Shown one piece after another: positions 1 to 5,502 of a stretch of 8,697 nt of DNA. The DNA is from Bacteroidota bacterium. Its GTDB lineage: Bacteria > Bacteroidota > Bacteroidia > Chitinophagales > Chitinophagaceae. The stretch covers positions 1 through 8,697 of the forward strand of contig JAEWBD010000044.1 in NCBI GenBank assembly GCA_023391315.1, in the 5' to 3' direction. Every line of letters begins with the position of its first letter. Within the stretch, counting starts at the first letter, position 1. Under the pieces are notes generated by a model that was not told where the DNA came from, made no database searches, and was given only the letters and a program-made list of their open reading frames with translations. Position numbers and translations under genes: made by a program.

Positions 1-1
1 A

Positions 2-235
2 CTTACACCTCCGGCAGGCACTACGGTTATGTTTAATGATTCGCTTTTGTTGCGTGCAGACGAAACGACCGCGAATAAGCGGCAAGCTATCATCCTGCCA
101 CTTCGTCAGGGAAAGTATTCATTGCGGGTACAACATCCAACTAACAGTACAGTGTCTACGCCCATTTATTTTGGTTTATATTACAGTGAAAACGGCCAGG
201 ATGACTGGTGGAGAAACTCTATCGTGAGATGGTGA
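2..235 (+). CDS. C-terminal end of an unrecognised, probably exported protein (partial)
   Basis: This reading frame is open from the left edge to a TGA stop and gives 77 residues; the true start lies outside the window. I do not recognise the family. The visible part alternates short hydrophobic and polar stretches (for example VMFNDSLLLRAD, AIILPLRQGKYSLRVQH and PIYFGLYYSENG), as in a beta-sandwich. The phrase 'LPLRQGKYSLRVQH' recalls accessory C-terminal domains of secreted Bacteroidota glycosidases, but this is only an impression. The protein ends in an aromatic-rich stretch, DDWWRNSIVRW. It is convergent with the Fic remnant, whose stop is only 17 bases away, and no convincing terminator separates them. 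An Ig-like or PA14-like domain of a carbohydrate-active enzyme would suit the SusC locus to the right, but catalytic residues are not in view. The reading frame is secure; the function is unknown. Confidence 0.6.
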   Translation, partial: LTPPAGTTVMFNDSLLLRADETTANKRQAIILPLRQGKYSLRVQHPTNSTVSTPIYFGLYYSENGQDDWWRNSIVRW

Positions 236-252
236 TCGTCAGTTTTACATGT

Positions 253-609
253 TTATCTTGAATTAATCAAATTCAGAACCAGCTTTATCATCAGCTCCTT
301 ATCATTCGGGTCGCTCTGTGCAATAAGTAAGGCCAATGCGGTCAAGCCGTTATCGTTAATTTTCACTTCTCCATTTTTTTTAAACCGGTGTTTATTCTTT
401 TCAAGAAACCAAACGAATAAAAATGCGCCAATACGTTTGTTGCCATCGGTGAATGGATGATTTTTTATAACAAAGTATAATAAATTATATAAACAGCTTT
501 TTGCATATACACTTTTCTTAATTACAATGGCTATGAGTATTGGCCTTTTAGCAGCTGTCATGGGTTTGTGGTTGCCGCGACTTATTTGAAAACAACATTG
601 TAATATCAA
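253..609 (-). pseudogene. Fic/DOC domain protein, 3' remnant (N-terminal part lost)
   Basis: The frame encodes 118 residues. From about residue 42 onward (bases 486 to 253) it matches the C-terminal part of Fic/DOC proteins. It has the signature HPFTDGNKR at residues 51-59, with the catalytic His51, the phosphate-binding Asp-Gly-Asn, and Arg59, followed by IGAFLFVWFLEKN and a helical tail ending in a Leu-Ile-Asn segment. Known Fic enzymes transfer AMP or another phosphate-containing group to a target protein. In Bacteroidota this C-terminal sequence is typical of RhuM-Fic fusion proteins of about 330 residues. Residues 1-41 do not look like the expected Fic helices or a RhuM domain, and the other minus-strand frames there contain stops. 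A small frameshift near bases 485-500 is possible, because the shifted frame gives a QKAV stretch close to the expected position. I infer a 5'-truncated, probably inactive gene at the left border of the mobilisation cassette. A short functional antitoxin-free Fic protein is less likely. Confidence 0.72.
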
Positions 610-659
610 CAGATTCGGTAATTAAGGGTAGTGTTAAAAATTACAATAACCCTTATCAC

Positions 660-720
660 TCAAATCATATCAAATCTTATCAAAACAACACAAGGCTTTA
701 CTTCATTTAATATGATTTGA
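660..720. repeat. Three 10-bp-phased TCAAA repeats with an inverted copy
   Basis: TCAAATCATA (660-669), TCAAATCTTA (670-679) and TCAAAACAAC (680-689) follow each other with an exact 10-bp period, so each unit presents the same helix face. The first unit plus one base, TCAAATCATAT (660-670), is repeated in perfect inverted orientation as ATATGATTTGA (710-720), with 39 bases between. Such arrangements are typical of sites for recombination directionality factors, integrase arm sites, or operators. The nearest candidate binder is the HTH protein starting at 856. The assignment is inference; the repeats are directly visible. Confidence 0.55.
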
Positions 721-738
721 TTACTTCGGAAGCCTTAA

Positions 739-748
739 CTGTTAACAG
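739..748. promoter_or_regulatory. Perfect 10-bp palindrome CTGTTAACAG, possible operator
   Basis: CTGTTAACAG is self-complementary and lies 107 bases before the HTH gene, just upstream of the promoter-like GATATTTG. A dimeric repressor could bind it. A palindrome of this length also arises by chance about once per kilobase, so this is weak evidence by itself. Confidence 0.3.
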
Positions 749-855
749 CGATATTTGTATCCCCATCAAAATATGATGAGGATGTTTTTACTGTAACTAT
801 CTTCTTTAATTTTAACGGGTAAGTTTCTTATTAGTGAACATGAAATTTGTGAAGT

Positions 856-1182
856 ATGTTAAACGAAACGCCCATGTTGTTTCCTATGGCTCCGGCGGAG
901 TTCTGGAAACAAATCAGATCAACAATTGAAGAAGTGGTTAGTGAGAAAATCAATCAGCCATTTCAGTCACCACCCACAGATCACCTTCCTGAAAAAGCCT
1001 TATTAAAAGCCAGCGATGTTTGTGCTGTATTTCAGGTATCCAAGCCAACACTATACGATTGGCTGAGACAGGACAAACTCAAAAGCTTCAAGATCAAATC
1101 AAGGCGCTATTTTCTCCGGACAGATATTGAAGCCATGATCAGAAAACAGTTTGAAGCAACGGTAAGCAACACTACTATTTAA
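856..1182 (+). CDS. Excisionase-type helix-turn-helix DNA-binding protein
   Basis: This 108-residue protein has an N-terminal helical part (residues 10-33) followed by a helix-turn-helix of the excisionase/MerR-like HTH_17 kind at residues 49-96. Typical features are LLKASDVCAVFQVSKPTLYDWLR, the wing region KLKSFKIKSRRYF and the closing RTDIEAMI. Proteins of this family in Bacteroidota mobile elements act as recombination directionality factors or as activators of excision and mobilisation genes. It is the first gene of the cassette, 22 bases before the primase-like gene, so the two are probably co-transcribed. I chose the ATG at 856 because the family usually carries an FPMxPxEFWKQ-like N-terminus, which this start includes; ATG codons at 874 and 886 are alternatives. 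No Shine-Dalgarno is seen, as is usual in this phylum. The HTH fold is clear; the exact role is inferred from context. Confidence 0.82.
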   Translation: MLNETPMLFPMAPAEFWKQIRSTIEEVVSEKINQPFQSPPTDHLPEKALLKASDVCAVFQVSKPTLYDWLRQDKLKSFKIKSRRYFLRTDIEAMIRKQFEATVSNTTI

Positions 1183-1204
1183 TCAACTTTAAAAATTGTG
1201 AGTT

Positions 1205-2332
1205 ATGAATTGTGCGGAGGCCAACAAAGTTGACCTGGTGGATTATTTATATGCATCAGGATATACGCCGGCAAAAATAAAAGGCAATGATTATTGGTAT
1301 ATATCACCATTAAGAGATGAGCGGACAGCATCTTTTAAGATAGACAGAAGCAAAAATGTATGGTTTGACCACGGCACCGGTAATGGCGGAACGGCGATAG
1401 ATTTTGTGATACAATATTTTAACTGTGATGTGCAGCAGGCATTGCAAAAATTAGAAGCACATATTGCACATAAAAGGGTCAGGTTCTTGATGAATAATGC
1501 CAAAGGAAACGAAAACCAACTTTCTTTTCAACAGCAAAAAGATACGCTGTTTCACCTGCATGAAAACAGTTTGATAAATGAAGGGCATGCAGCAGAAACA
1601 GCTATCAAAATAATAGCCGCAAAGCAGCCCATCACACACCCTTTGCTTTGCCACTATTTAAAAGAAAGATGCATCAATAAAAATGTTGCTGACAGGTATT
1701 GCCATGAAGTAAGTTTTAAGTTGAATAATAAAGAAAGAGAATTTATAGCGATAGGATTTAAAAATAATGCCGGTGGATATGAGCTTAGGAATGAGTTTTT
1801 CAAACTCAGCAGCACTCCAAAATATGTTACTTATATCAGCAATAGTGATGCGCAAAATGAGCCAACATCCAAAGAACAAAGAGCAAAAATTTTGCCGGTA
1901 GATCCATTAAAAATTGATGATCAAAACCTTGTTTCAAATGCAAAAAATCCGGAACAAATTTTTGCACATAATCAGATTGTAAAACACACAAAATCCATTG
2001 CTGTTTTTGAAGGCTTTTTTGATTTTTTAAGCTGGCAAACTATTCACCAAAACCAACCGCATACACTGACAAATTTTCTTATCCTCAACTCACTATCCTT
2101 TTTTGAAAGAAGCCTTTTGCTGATGGAAAAACATGAGCATATCAAATTGTATTTAGATCATGATGCAGCAGGAAGAAAATGTGTTGAACAGGCTTTGAAC
2201 AGATCTCTGAAGTACGATGATAAAAGCAGGTTATACAACTGCTATAAGGATTTAAACGATTGGTTAAGGCATTTTGGAAAGCTGGAGAAGAAGCAAACAT
2301 TAAGGCGGTCTAAAGGGTTGGGTTTGGGGTAA
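1205..2332 (+). CDS. Toprim-domain, DnaG-like primase protein of a mobile element
   Basis: The 375-residue protein has two recognisable parts. Residues about 8-85 resemble the CHC2 zinc-binding region of DnaG primases (YWYISPLRDERTASFKI, then GTGNGGTAIDFVIQY), but the Cys and His zinc ligands are replaced: the usual CPFH position reads SPLR and the CxxC position reads FDHGTG. Residues about 262-355 form a Toprim domain with the catalytic Glu269 in VFEGFFDF and the metal-binding Asp318 and Asp320 in LYLDHDAAGRK, followed by the YKDLNDWL segment. Toprim primases make RNA primers. Proteins of this layout are standard next to MobC and relaxase genes in Bacteroidota mobilisable elements, where they probably prime synthesis on the transferred single strand. 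The gene follows the HTH gene by 22 bases and ends just before a strong hairpin. The Lys-rich, glycine-ending tail (KKQTLRRSKGLGLG) looks atypical but is in frame. The Toprim assignment is firm; actual primase activity is inferred. Confidence 0.86.
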   Translation: MNCAEANKVDLVDYLYASGYTPAKIKGNDYWYISPLRDERTASFKIDRSKNVWFDHGTGNGGTAIDFVIQYFNCDVQQALQKLEAHIAHKRVRFLMNNAKGNENQLSFQQQKDTLFHLHENSLINEGHAAETAIKIIAAKQPITHPLLCHYLKERCINKNVADRYCHEVSFKLNNKEREFIAIGFKNNAGGYELRNEFFKLSSTPKYVTYISNSDAQNEPTSKEQRAKILPVDPLKIDDQNLVSNAKNPEQIFAHNQIVKHTKSIAVFEGFFDFLSWQTIHQNQPHTLTNFLILNSLSFFERSLLLMEKHEHIKLYLDHDAAGRKCVEQALNRSLKYDDKSRLYNCYKDLNDWLRHFGKLEKKQTLRRSKGLGLG

Positions 2333-2341
2333 ATCTTTAGG

Positions 2342-2382
2342 AGCCAGCTATGTTTCGGTTAAACCGAAACGCTGGCTTTTTT
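2342..2382 (+). terminator. Strong two-part hairpin with T tract between primase and mobC
   Basis: AGCCAGC (2342-2348) pairs with GCTGGCT (2371-2377), and above a three-base bulge GTTTCGG (2352-2358) pairs with CCGAAAC (2364-2370) around the loop TTAAA. The stem runs straight into TTTTTT (2377-2382). This is a textbook intrinsic terminator, 10 bases after the primase stop. It would separate the HTH-primase unit from the mob unit, or act as an attenuator. Its place directly ahead of the relaxosome genes also leaves open a role in oriT. Confidence 0.8.
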
Positions 2383-2383
2383 C

Positions 2384-2400
2384 ATCCGCCACAGGCGGAT
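2384..2400. repeat. Short palindrome ATCCGCC-ACA-GGCGGAT
   Basis: A perfect 7-bp inverted repeat with a 3-base loop sits one base after the T tract of the preceding hairpin. From general knowledge, GC-rich TCCGCC/GGCGGA palindromes of this type recur in intergenic regions of many Bacteroidota genomes as REP-like elements, so it may be a dispersed repeat. It is GC-rich against an AT-rich background. Alternatively it is part of an oriT, since mobC begins 41 bases later. Confidence 0.5.
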
Positions 2401-2441
2401 TCAAAAAGTTATTGAAGCAGACAGAAGAAAATGAAGGGAAG

Positions 2442-2822
2442 ATGTTGCAAACAGAAAATACAAAAAAGAGTAAAGGTGGAAGGCCGAAAAAAGCCGTTAA
2501 GCAAAATCATTTTATCGGAATAAAATGTACGTTAATTGAAAAAACTTACCTCAAACGAAAAGCTAAGATGGCTGGTTTGAGGCTTTCTGAATTTATTAGG
2601 GAAGCGGCTTTGAGAGGACGAGCTGTCAGGCAGGCAAAGGTTATCCCAAAAGAAATTTTACAGTTCACTGCTACTTTAAATCATCTCGCCGCCAACATTA
2701 ATCAACTGGCAAAAAAGAGCAATCAAAATTACTTTTTGGACGAAGCAGAAAAGGCCGCGCTTCGAATGCTTCCGGAAGAGGTGAAACAGCTTGCAACATC
2801 AATTAAAAATTGTATGAAATGA
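2442..2822 (+). CDS. mobC: MobC-like relaxosome accessory protein
   Basis: With the ATG at 2442 the product has 126 residues. It starts with a basic KGGRPKK stretch, continues with a ribbon-helix-helix-like segment (about residues 22-60: IGIKCTLIEKTYLKRKAKMAGLRLSEFIREAAL), and ends with the MobC signature helix LNHLAANINQLAKK (residues 79-92). MobC proteins bind near oriT and help the relaxase open and nick the DNA. The frame also extends to a TTG at 2412, but this would start 12 bases after the ATCCGCC palindrome and adds an unconserved acidic stretch, so the ATG is preferred. The stop codon overlaps the relaxase start (ATGA, 2819-2822), indicating translational coupling. The family call is strong. 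Confidence 0.86.
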   Translation: MLQTENTKKSKGGRPKKAVKQNHFIGIKCTLIEKTYLKRKAKMAGLRLSEFIREAALRGRAVRQAKVIPKEILQFTATLNHLAANINQLAKKSNQNYFLDEAEKAALRMLPEEVKQLATSIKNCMK

Positions 2823-3775
2823 TCGGCAAAATAATTTTAGGAAAATCCTTCAAAGGATGCATCAATTATTGCCTGCACGATAAGCTGAAAAAAGATGCTG
2901 AAGAGCAAATAATGAAGAACCGCGCCGAAGTGCTTTTGTATAATAAATGCTTTGGTAATGCCGGTGAATTGATCAAACAGTTTAATGAACTAAGACAGCA
3001 CAATCAGAAACTTTCAAAACCGGTTATGCATATAACGCTAAGCCTTGCCCCCGGTGAACTAAAATCAGCTAATACTTTATCAGTAATTGCAGAAGACACA
3101 GCAAGGTATTTAGGGTTTGAAGAAAACATGTTTGTAGCAGTATTGCATAAAGACACAAGCAATCATCAGCATCTGCACCTTGTTGTGAACCGTGTTGGTT
3201 TTGATGGCAAAACTTTAAGTGATAGCAATAGCTATAAACGCATGGCAGATTGCTGCCGGAAACTGGAATTGAAACACAAGTTGCAACAGGTTTTAAGCCC
3301 ACGAAGATTCTTGTCACAGGAATTAAGAAATATACCACGCCACGACATCAGGAAAGAACAACTGAAACAGGATATAATTACATGCCTGCGCACATCAAAA
3401 TCTTACACTGAATTTGAAAGCAAAATGAAAACTTTAAAATATGATGTTATTAAAGGCAGGGGTATTGCATTTATGGACAAACAAAAGGTTTATACAAAAG
3501 GCAGTGAAGTAGGCTATTCGCTGATGAAAATTGAGCAACATTTAGCCAAGCAGTTGAAAGAAAAAGATAGGCTGTTGCAACACTTCAATCATAAGCAAAT
3601 AGCCCAATCTAATAAAGATACACTCCAGCCACTGCATTCTTTAAAACAAAATTTTGAACGATCTGAAAGTAAAATTTTGGAACAGCTTATGAAACATGAG
3701 CAACAATCGGAGCAAGTAAATCCATTGCTGGTGAAAAGAAAAAGGAAACCTCGCCAGCAAACACCACATCTATGA
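2819..3775 (+). CDS. Relaxase / mobilisation nuclease
   Basis: This 318-residue protein is a Bacteroidota mobilisation relaxase. Its N-terminus, IGKIILGKSFKGCINYCLHDK, carries the likely catalytic tyrosine at residue 17. The metal-binding three-histidine motif HQHLH follows at residues 116-120 (His116, His118, His120), in the hydrophobic context LHLVVNRV. The enzyme nicks oriT, stays covalently bound to the 5' end and pilots the strand into a recipient through another element's type IV secretion channel. The C-terminal 70 residues are charged and end in a basic RKRKPRQQ tail without a recognised helicase or primase domain, so the length is normal for a small mobilisable element. I chose the ATG at 2819 because it overlaps the mobC stop as ATGA; a TTG at 2810 in the same frame is less likely. 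All motifs are intact, so the enzyme is probably functional. Confidence 0.9.
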   Translation: MIGKIILGKSFKGCINYCLHDKLKKDAEEQIMKNRAEVLLYNKCFGNAGELIKQFNELRQHNQKLSKPVMHITLSLAPGELKSANTLSVIAEDTARYLGFEENMFVAVLHKDTSNHQHLHLVVNRVGFDGKTLSDSNSYKRMADCCRKLELKHKLQQVLSPRRFLSQELRNIPRHDIRKEQLKQDIITCLRTSKSYTEFESKMKTLKYDVIKGRGIAFMDKQKVYTKGSEVGYSLMKIEQHLAKQLKEKDRLLQHFNHKQIAQSNKDTLQPLHSLKQNFERSESKILEQLMKHEQQSEQVNPLLVKRKRKPRQQTPHL

Positions 3776-3795
3776 ACAAATTACTTGATGAATAA
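3772..3795 (+). CDS. Possible seven-codon minicistron linking relaxase and next gene
   Basis: ATGAACAAATTACTTGATGAATAA encodes MNKLLDE. Its ATG overlaps the relaxase stop as ATGA (3772-3775), the same junction as mobC/relaxase, and its TAA ends two bases before the ATG at 3798. Ribosomes could re-initiate through it to reach the next gene. It may equally be coincidence; there is no independent evidence that the peptide is made. Confidence 0.2.
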   Translation: MNKLLDE

Positions 3796-3797
3796 AA

Positions 3798-4175
3798 ATG
3801 AAGTGTATGGAAAATGAACAGATTTTATCAGCAGTAACGCAGTTATTGGAAGAGCAAAGACAAAATGCTGCACAATATGAAAAAAACAGCATTGCTTTAC
3901 AAAGCATTGATAAGCATGTAAGCGAATTGGAGAACTCTTTAACTATTATAAAAAGGTCTTCGCCGGATGCCGGAACAGAAAAATTGCAGGAAGATATAGA
4001 TCATATTAAAAAGCAGTTATCTGAATTGCCCCGGAATATAGTACAGCAGAAACGATATTTGTTTTTTCCCGAATACAATGCCAAAGAATATTACAGTGCC
4101 ATTCTCAAATGGGTATTCTATATGCCTATGGCAACGTATGCATATTGGTTGTTGAAGTTCTGGTTAAAAGGATAA
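3798..4175 (+). CDS. Small coiled-coil protein with C-terminal membrane anchor
   Basis: I do not recognise a named family. The 125 residues begin with a long polar, heptad-rich helical region (about residues 5-80: QILSAVTQLLEEQ, then SIDKHVSELENSLTII and KLQEDIDHIKKQLSEL) that should form a coiled coil. A hydrophobic segment near the C-terminus (about 103-123, ILKWVFYMPMATYAYWLLKFWL) is followed by Lys-Gly, which predicts a tail-anchored protein with the coiled coil in the cytoplasm. It is the last gene of the mobilisation operon, 22 bases after the relaxase. Proteins of this shape often follow the relaxase in Bacteroidota mobilisable elements, and it might link the relaxosome to the membrane or to the coupling protein; this is inference. 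ATG at 3807 (MENEQ) is an equally good start. Confidence 0.7.
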   Translation: MKCMENEQILSAVTQLLEEQRQNAAQYEKNSIALQSIDKHVSELENSLTIIKRSSPDAGTEKLQEDIDHIKKQLSELPRNIVQQKRYLFFPEYNAKEYYSAILKWVFYMPMATYAYWLLKFWLKG

Positions 4176-4403
4176 TGATCCGCAATAGCTCACCATATAA
4201 CTTGAAGTGTACGGCTGTTATTTATTGATATTTATCAGTGTTGTAAAAGCGTTGTATATTGAAAAGGCGGGATTAAATAAGATAGAATTATAGCAATACA
4301 TGTGATAGGGTAGGTAACTGATAAATTCTTTGCTCTTACTAAGAAGTCAGCTTACTTTTTACCCCAAATCAAAACGAGTTATTTTTTGTGAAAACATTGC
4401 TCT
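4176..4403. other. Noncoding region between mobilisation unit and AraC gene
   Basis: These 228 AT-rich bases contain no supported gene. The right end of the mobile unit should lie here. TTTATCAGT (4231-4239) returns inverted as ACTGATAAA (4317-4325), and a small TGATA-TT-TATCA palindrome lies at 4226-4237. The two converging genes have no strong terminator hairpin here; a 4-bp TAAG/CTTA stem before TTTTT near 4340-4360 is too weak to call. No remnant of the missing 5' part of the Fic gene was recognised. Confidence 0.45.
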
Positions 4404-5297
4404 CTATTTTCCTTTTATCTTATTCCGGTACTCACCCGGTGGCATCCCAACCCTGCCATTAAAAAATTTTACAAAATAACTAACTGAATCAAAGTTTAAC
4501 TCGAATGCAATTTCTTTCACAGAAATATTGGAAATAGTTAATAGCTCTTTTGCTTTTTGGATTTTAATTTCCAAACGATATTGCTCGGGAGAAAAACCGG
4601 TATATTTTTTAAATATTTTTCTAAACCATGAATAGCTCCAGTTAAGTGATGCTGCAATAGCTTCAGTTGTCATATTGGTAGAAATACTTTCCTGCATCAG
4701 GGTTTTAGCCTTATTAATCTGTAACACAATATCTCCGTCTGTGAATAAATTGTTCTTTTCTGAATAATAGGAAATACCCAATAATAAGCTCACGATGCCT
4801 GCCAGCGCCTGCTGGTATGCTGTTTTTTGAACATTGGCTATCTCTATTCCTTGCTTGAACAATGAAACCAGTTGTTCGTTAAATCCTATATTCAGTATTG
4901 GGTTATCTCTTGAAAAAAATTTATTGTTTATTAAGCTATCCATATTTTGGCCGTTAAACCCAACCCAGTATTCCGTCCACCCTGCCTGCTTTTTGGGTAG
5001 GTAAGTATGCCATTCATTAGGAAACAACAATAACAAAGAGCCGCCTGCAATTTCCACAGGCTTACAATGTTTTGACTGAAACACGCCGCCACCTGTGGTT
5101 AAGTACAATAGAATATATTCCTGCAAAACCCTGCCTGTTGCTGGATTAAACCAGTAAGCCGACGGATGTATCTTCGGAGGATAACTTGTATTCGGTTCTA
5201 TAATCTGTGATCCTATCGTTGTTATATAAAGCCCCCACAATTCATCAATAGCGTTAACGGTTAGATACTTTATGCTCTGATTTTCTTTAATATTCAT
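4404..5297 (-). CDS. AraC-family transcriptional regulator with cupin-like sensor domain
   Basis: The 297-residue protein has the AraC layout. An N-terminal beta-rich sensor domain covers about residues 45-115 (YILLYLTTGGGVFQ, then GGSLLLLFPNEWHTY and WTEYWVGFNG), and a double helix-turn-helix covers about 209-291. The first HTH contains MTTEAIAASLNWSYSWFRKIFKKYTGFSPEQY, and the second carries the family signature ISVKEIAFELNFDSVSYFVKFFNGRVGMPPGEYR, where most members have FKxxxGxSPxxYR. The sensor probably binds a small sugar or breakdown product. The gene is divergent from the SusC-like gene with 395 bases between, the classic arrangement for a regulator and its target. GTCAAAA-type sites lie 7-35 bases upstream of its start, so autoregulation is likely. 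The ATG at 5297 fits the family's length of 280-300 residues. The family is certain; the ligand is unknown. Confidence 0.92.
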   Translation of the reverse strand: MNIKENQSIKYLTVNAIDELWGLYITTIGSQIIEPNTSYPPKIHPSAYWFNPATGRVLQEYILLYLTTGGGVFQSKHCKPVEIAGGSLLLLFPNEWHTYLPKKQAGWTEYWVGFNGQNMDSLINNKFFSRDNPILNIGFNEQLVSLFKQGIEIANVQKTAYQQALAGIVSLLLGISYYSEKNNLFTDGDIVLQINKAKTLMQESISTNMTTEAIAASLNWSYSWFRKIFKKYTGFSPEQYRLEIKIQKAKELLTISNISVKEIAFELNFDSVSYFVKFFNGRVGMPPGEYRNKIKGK

Positions 5298-5300
5298 AAT

Positions 5301-5332
5301 AGTGTCAAAAAGTTATATAACAGTATCAAAAA
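5301..5332. promoter_or_regulatory. Candidate AraC operator: direct repeat with 21-bp period
   Basis: AGTGTCAAAAA (5301-5311) and AGTATCAAAAA (5322-5332) match at 10 of 11 bases and are 21 bp apart, two helical turns, as known for the araI1/I2 half-sites bound by AraC dimers. Between them lies the perfect palindrome GTTATATAAC (5312-5321). The pair starts 4 bases upstream of the regulator's own ATG, so binding here would most simply repress that gene. Confidence 0.5.
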
Positions 5333-5444
5333 TTCACCTCTTGCTATATTCTATTATTCTAAAATTGCAACCGGAAGTTATGTCAAAAGTAATACGAAAC
5401 GCTTGTTCATTCAATAAACAAATTAATTTATCGGGCCTTGATTT

Positions 5445-5502
5445 AAACATGTTTCTGCGGTTTTGACTATGACAAAGCTTGTTAAAATGTAAACATTGTT
5501 TA
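5445..5502. promoter_or_regulatory. Two related palindromes AAACATGTTT and TAAACATTGTTTA
   Basis: AAACATGTTT (5445-5454) is a perfect palindrome. TAAACA-T-TGTTTA (5490-5502) is a 6-1-6 palindrome with the same half-site AAACA. Their centres are about 46 bases apart, and both lie 190-250 bases upstream of the SusC-like start. They could be operators for a second regulator or carbon-control protein; the assignment is inference. Confidence 0.35.

Larger units (their letters stand above)
610..855. other. Noncoding leader between Fic remnant and mobilisation cassette
   Basis: No credible gene is present in these 246 AT-rich bases. They hold phased TCAAA repeats with an inverted copy (660-720) and a perfect palindrome (739-748). 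A weaker CATCA/TGATG inverted repeat lies at 764-778. An 8-mer GATATTTG at 750-757 is one mismatch from the Bacteroidota -7 promoter element TAnnTTTG, but I see no TTG element at the usual distance upstream. The promoter for the downstream HTH gene should lie here, and this stretch could also contain the left end of the element. Confidence 0.5.
856..4175 (+). mobile_element. Core of a mobilisable element (IME-like), integrase not seen
   Basis: Five collinear genes (HTH/excisionase, Toprim primase, MobC, relaxase, coiled-coil membrane protein) form the usual transfer module of small mobilisable elements of Bacteroidota. The coordinates cover the genes only; the true ends are unknown. I found no tyrosine or serine integrase, no tRNA gene as target, and no convincing direct repeat between 236-855 and 4176-4403. 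The flanking broken Fic gene fits an insertion or deletion hot spot. The unit separates a C-terminal exported-protein fragment from a SusC-type locus, so it is an accessory insertion in chromosomal or megaplasmid DNA. Confidence 0.72.

Noticed and set aside
660..720. CRISPR array
   Set aside because: The repeats are 10 bp and contiguous without spacers, and no cas genes are present.
1291..1879. Three minus-strand open frames inside the Toprim primase gene
   Set aside because: The plus-strand frame carries clear Toprim motifs; the reverse frames are Phe/Ile/Cys-rich products of AT-rich DNA.
4340..4360. Possible terminator with TAAG/CTTA stem and T run
   Set aside because: A four-base AT-rich stem is too weak to support a terminator on either strand.
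679..4375. ATCAAAAC occurs at 679-686 and 4368-4375, on both sides of the mobilisation genes, as a possible attachment-site repeat
   Set aside because: Eight AT-rich bases are expected by chance in two such stretches, the flanks do not extend the match, and the left copy belongs to the phased repeat array.
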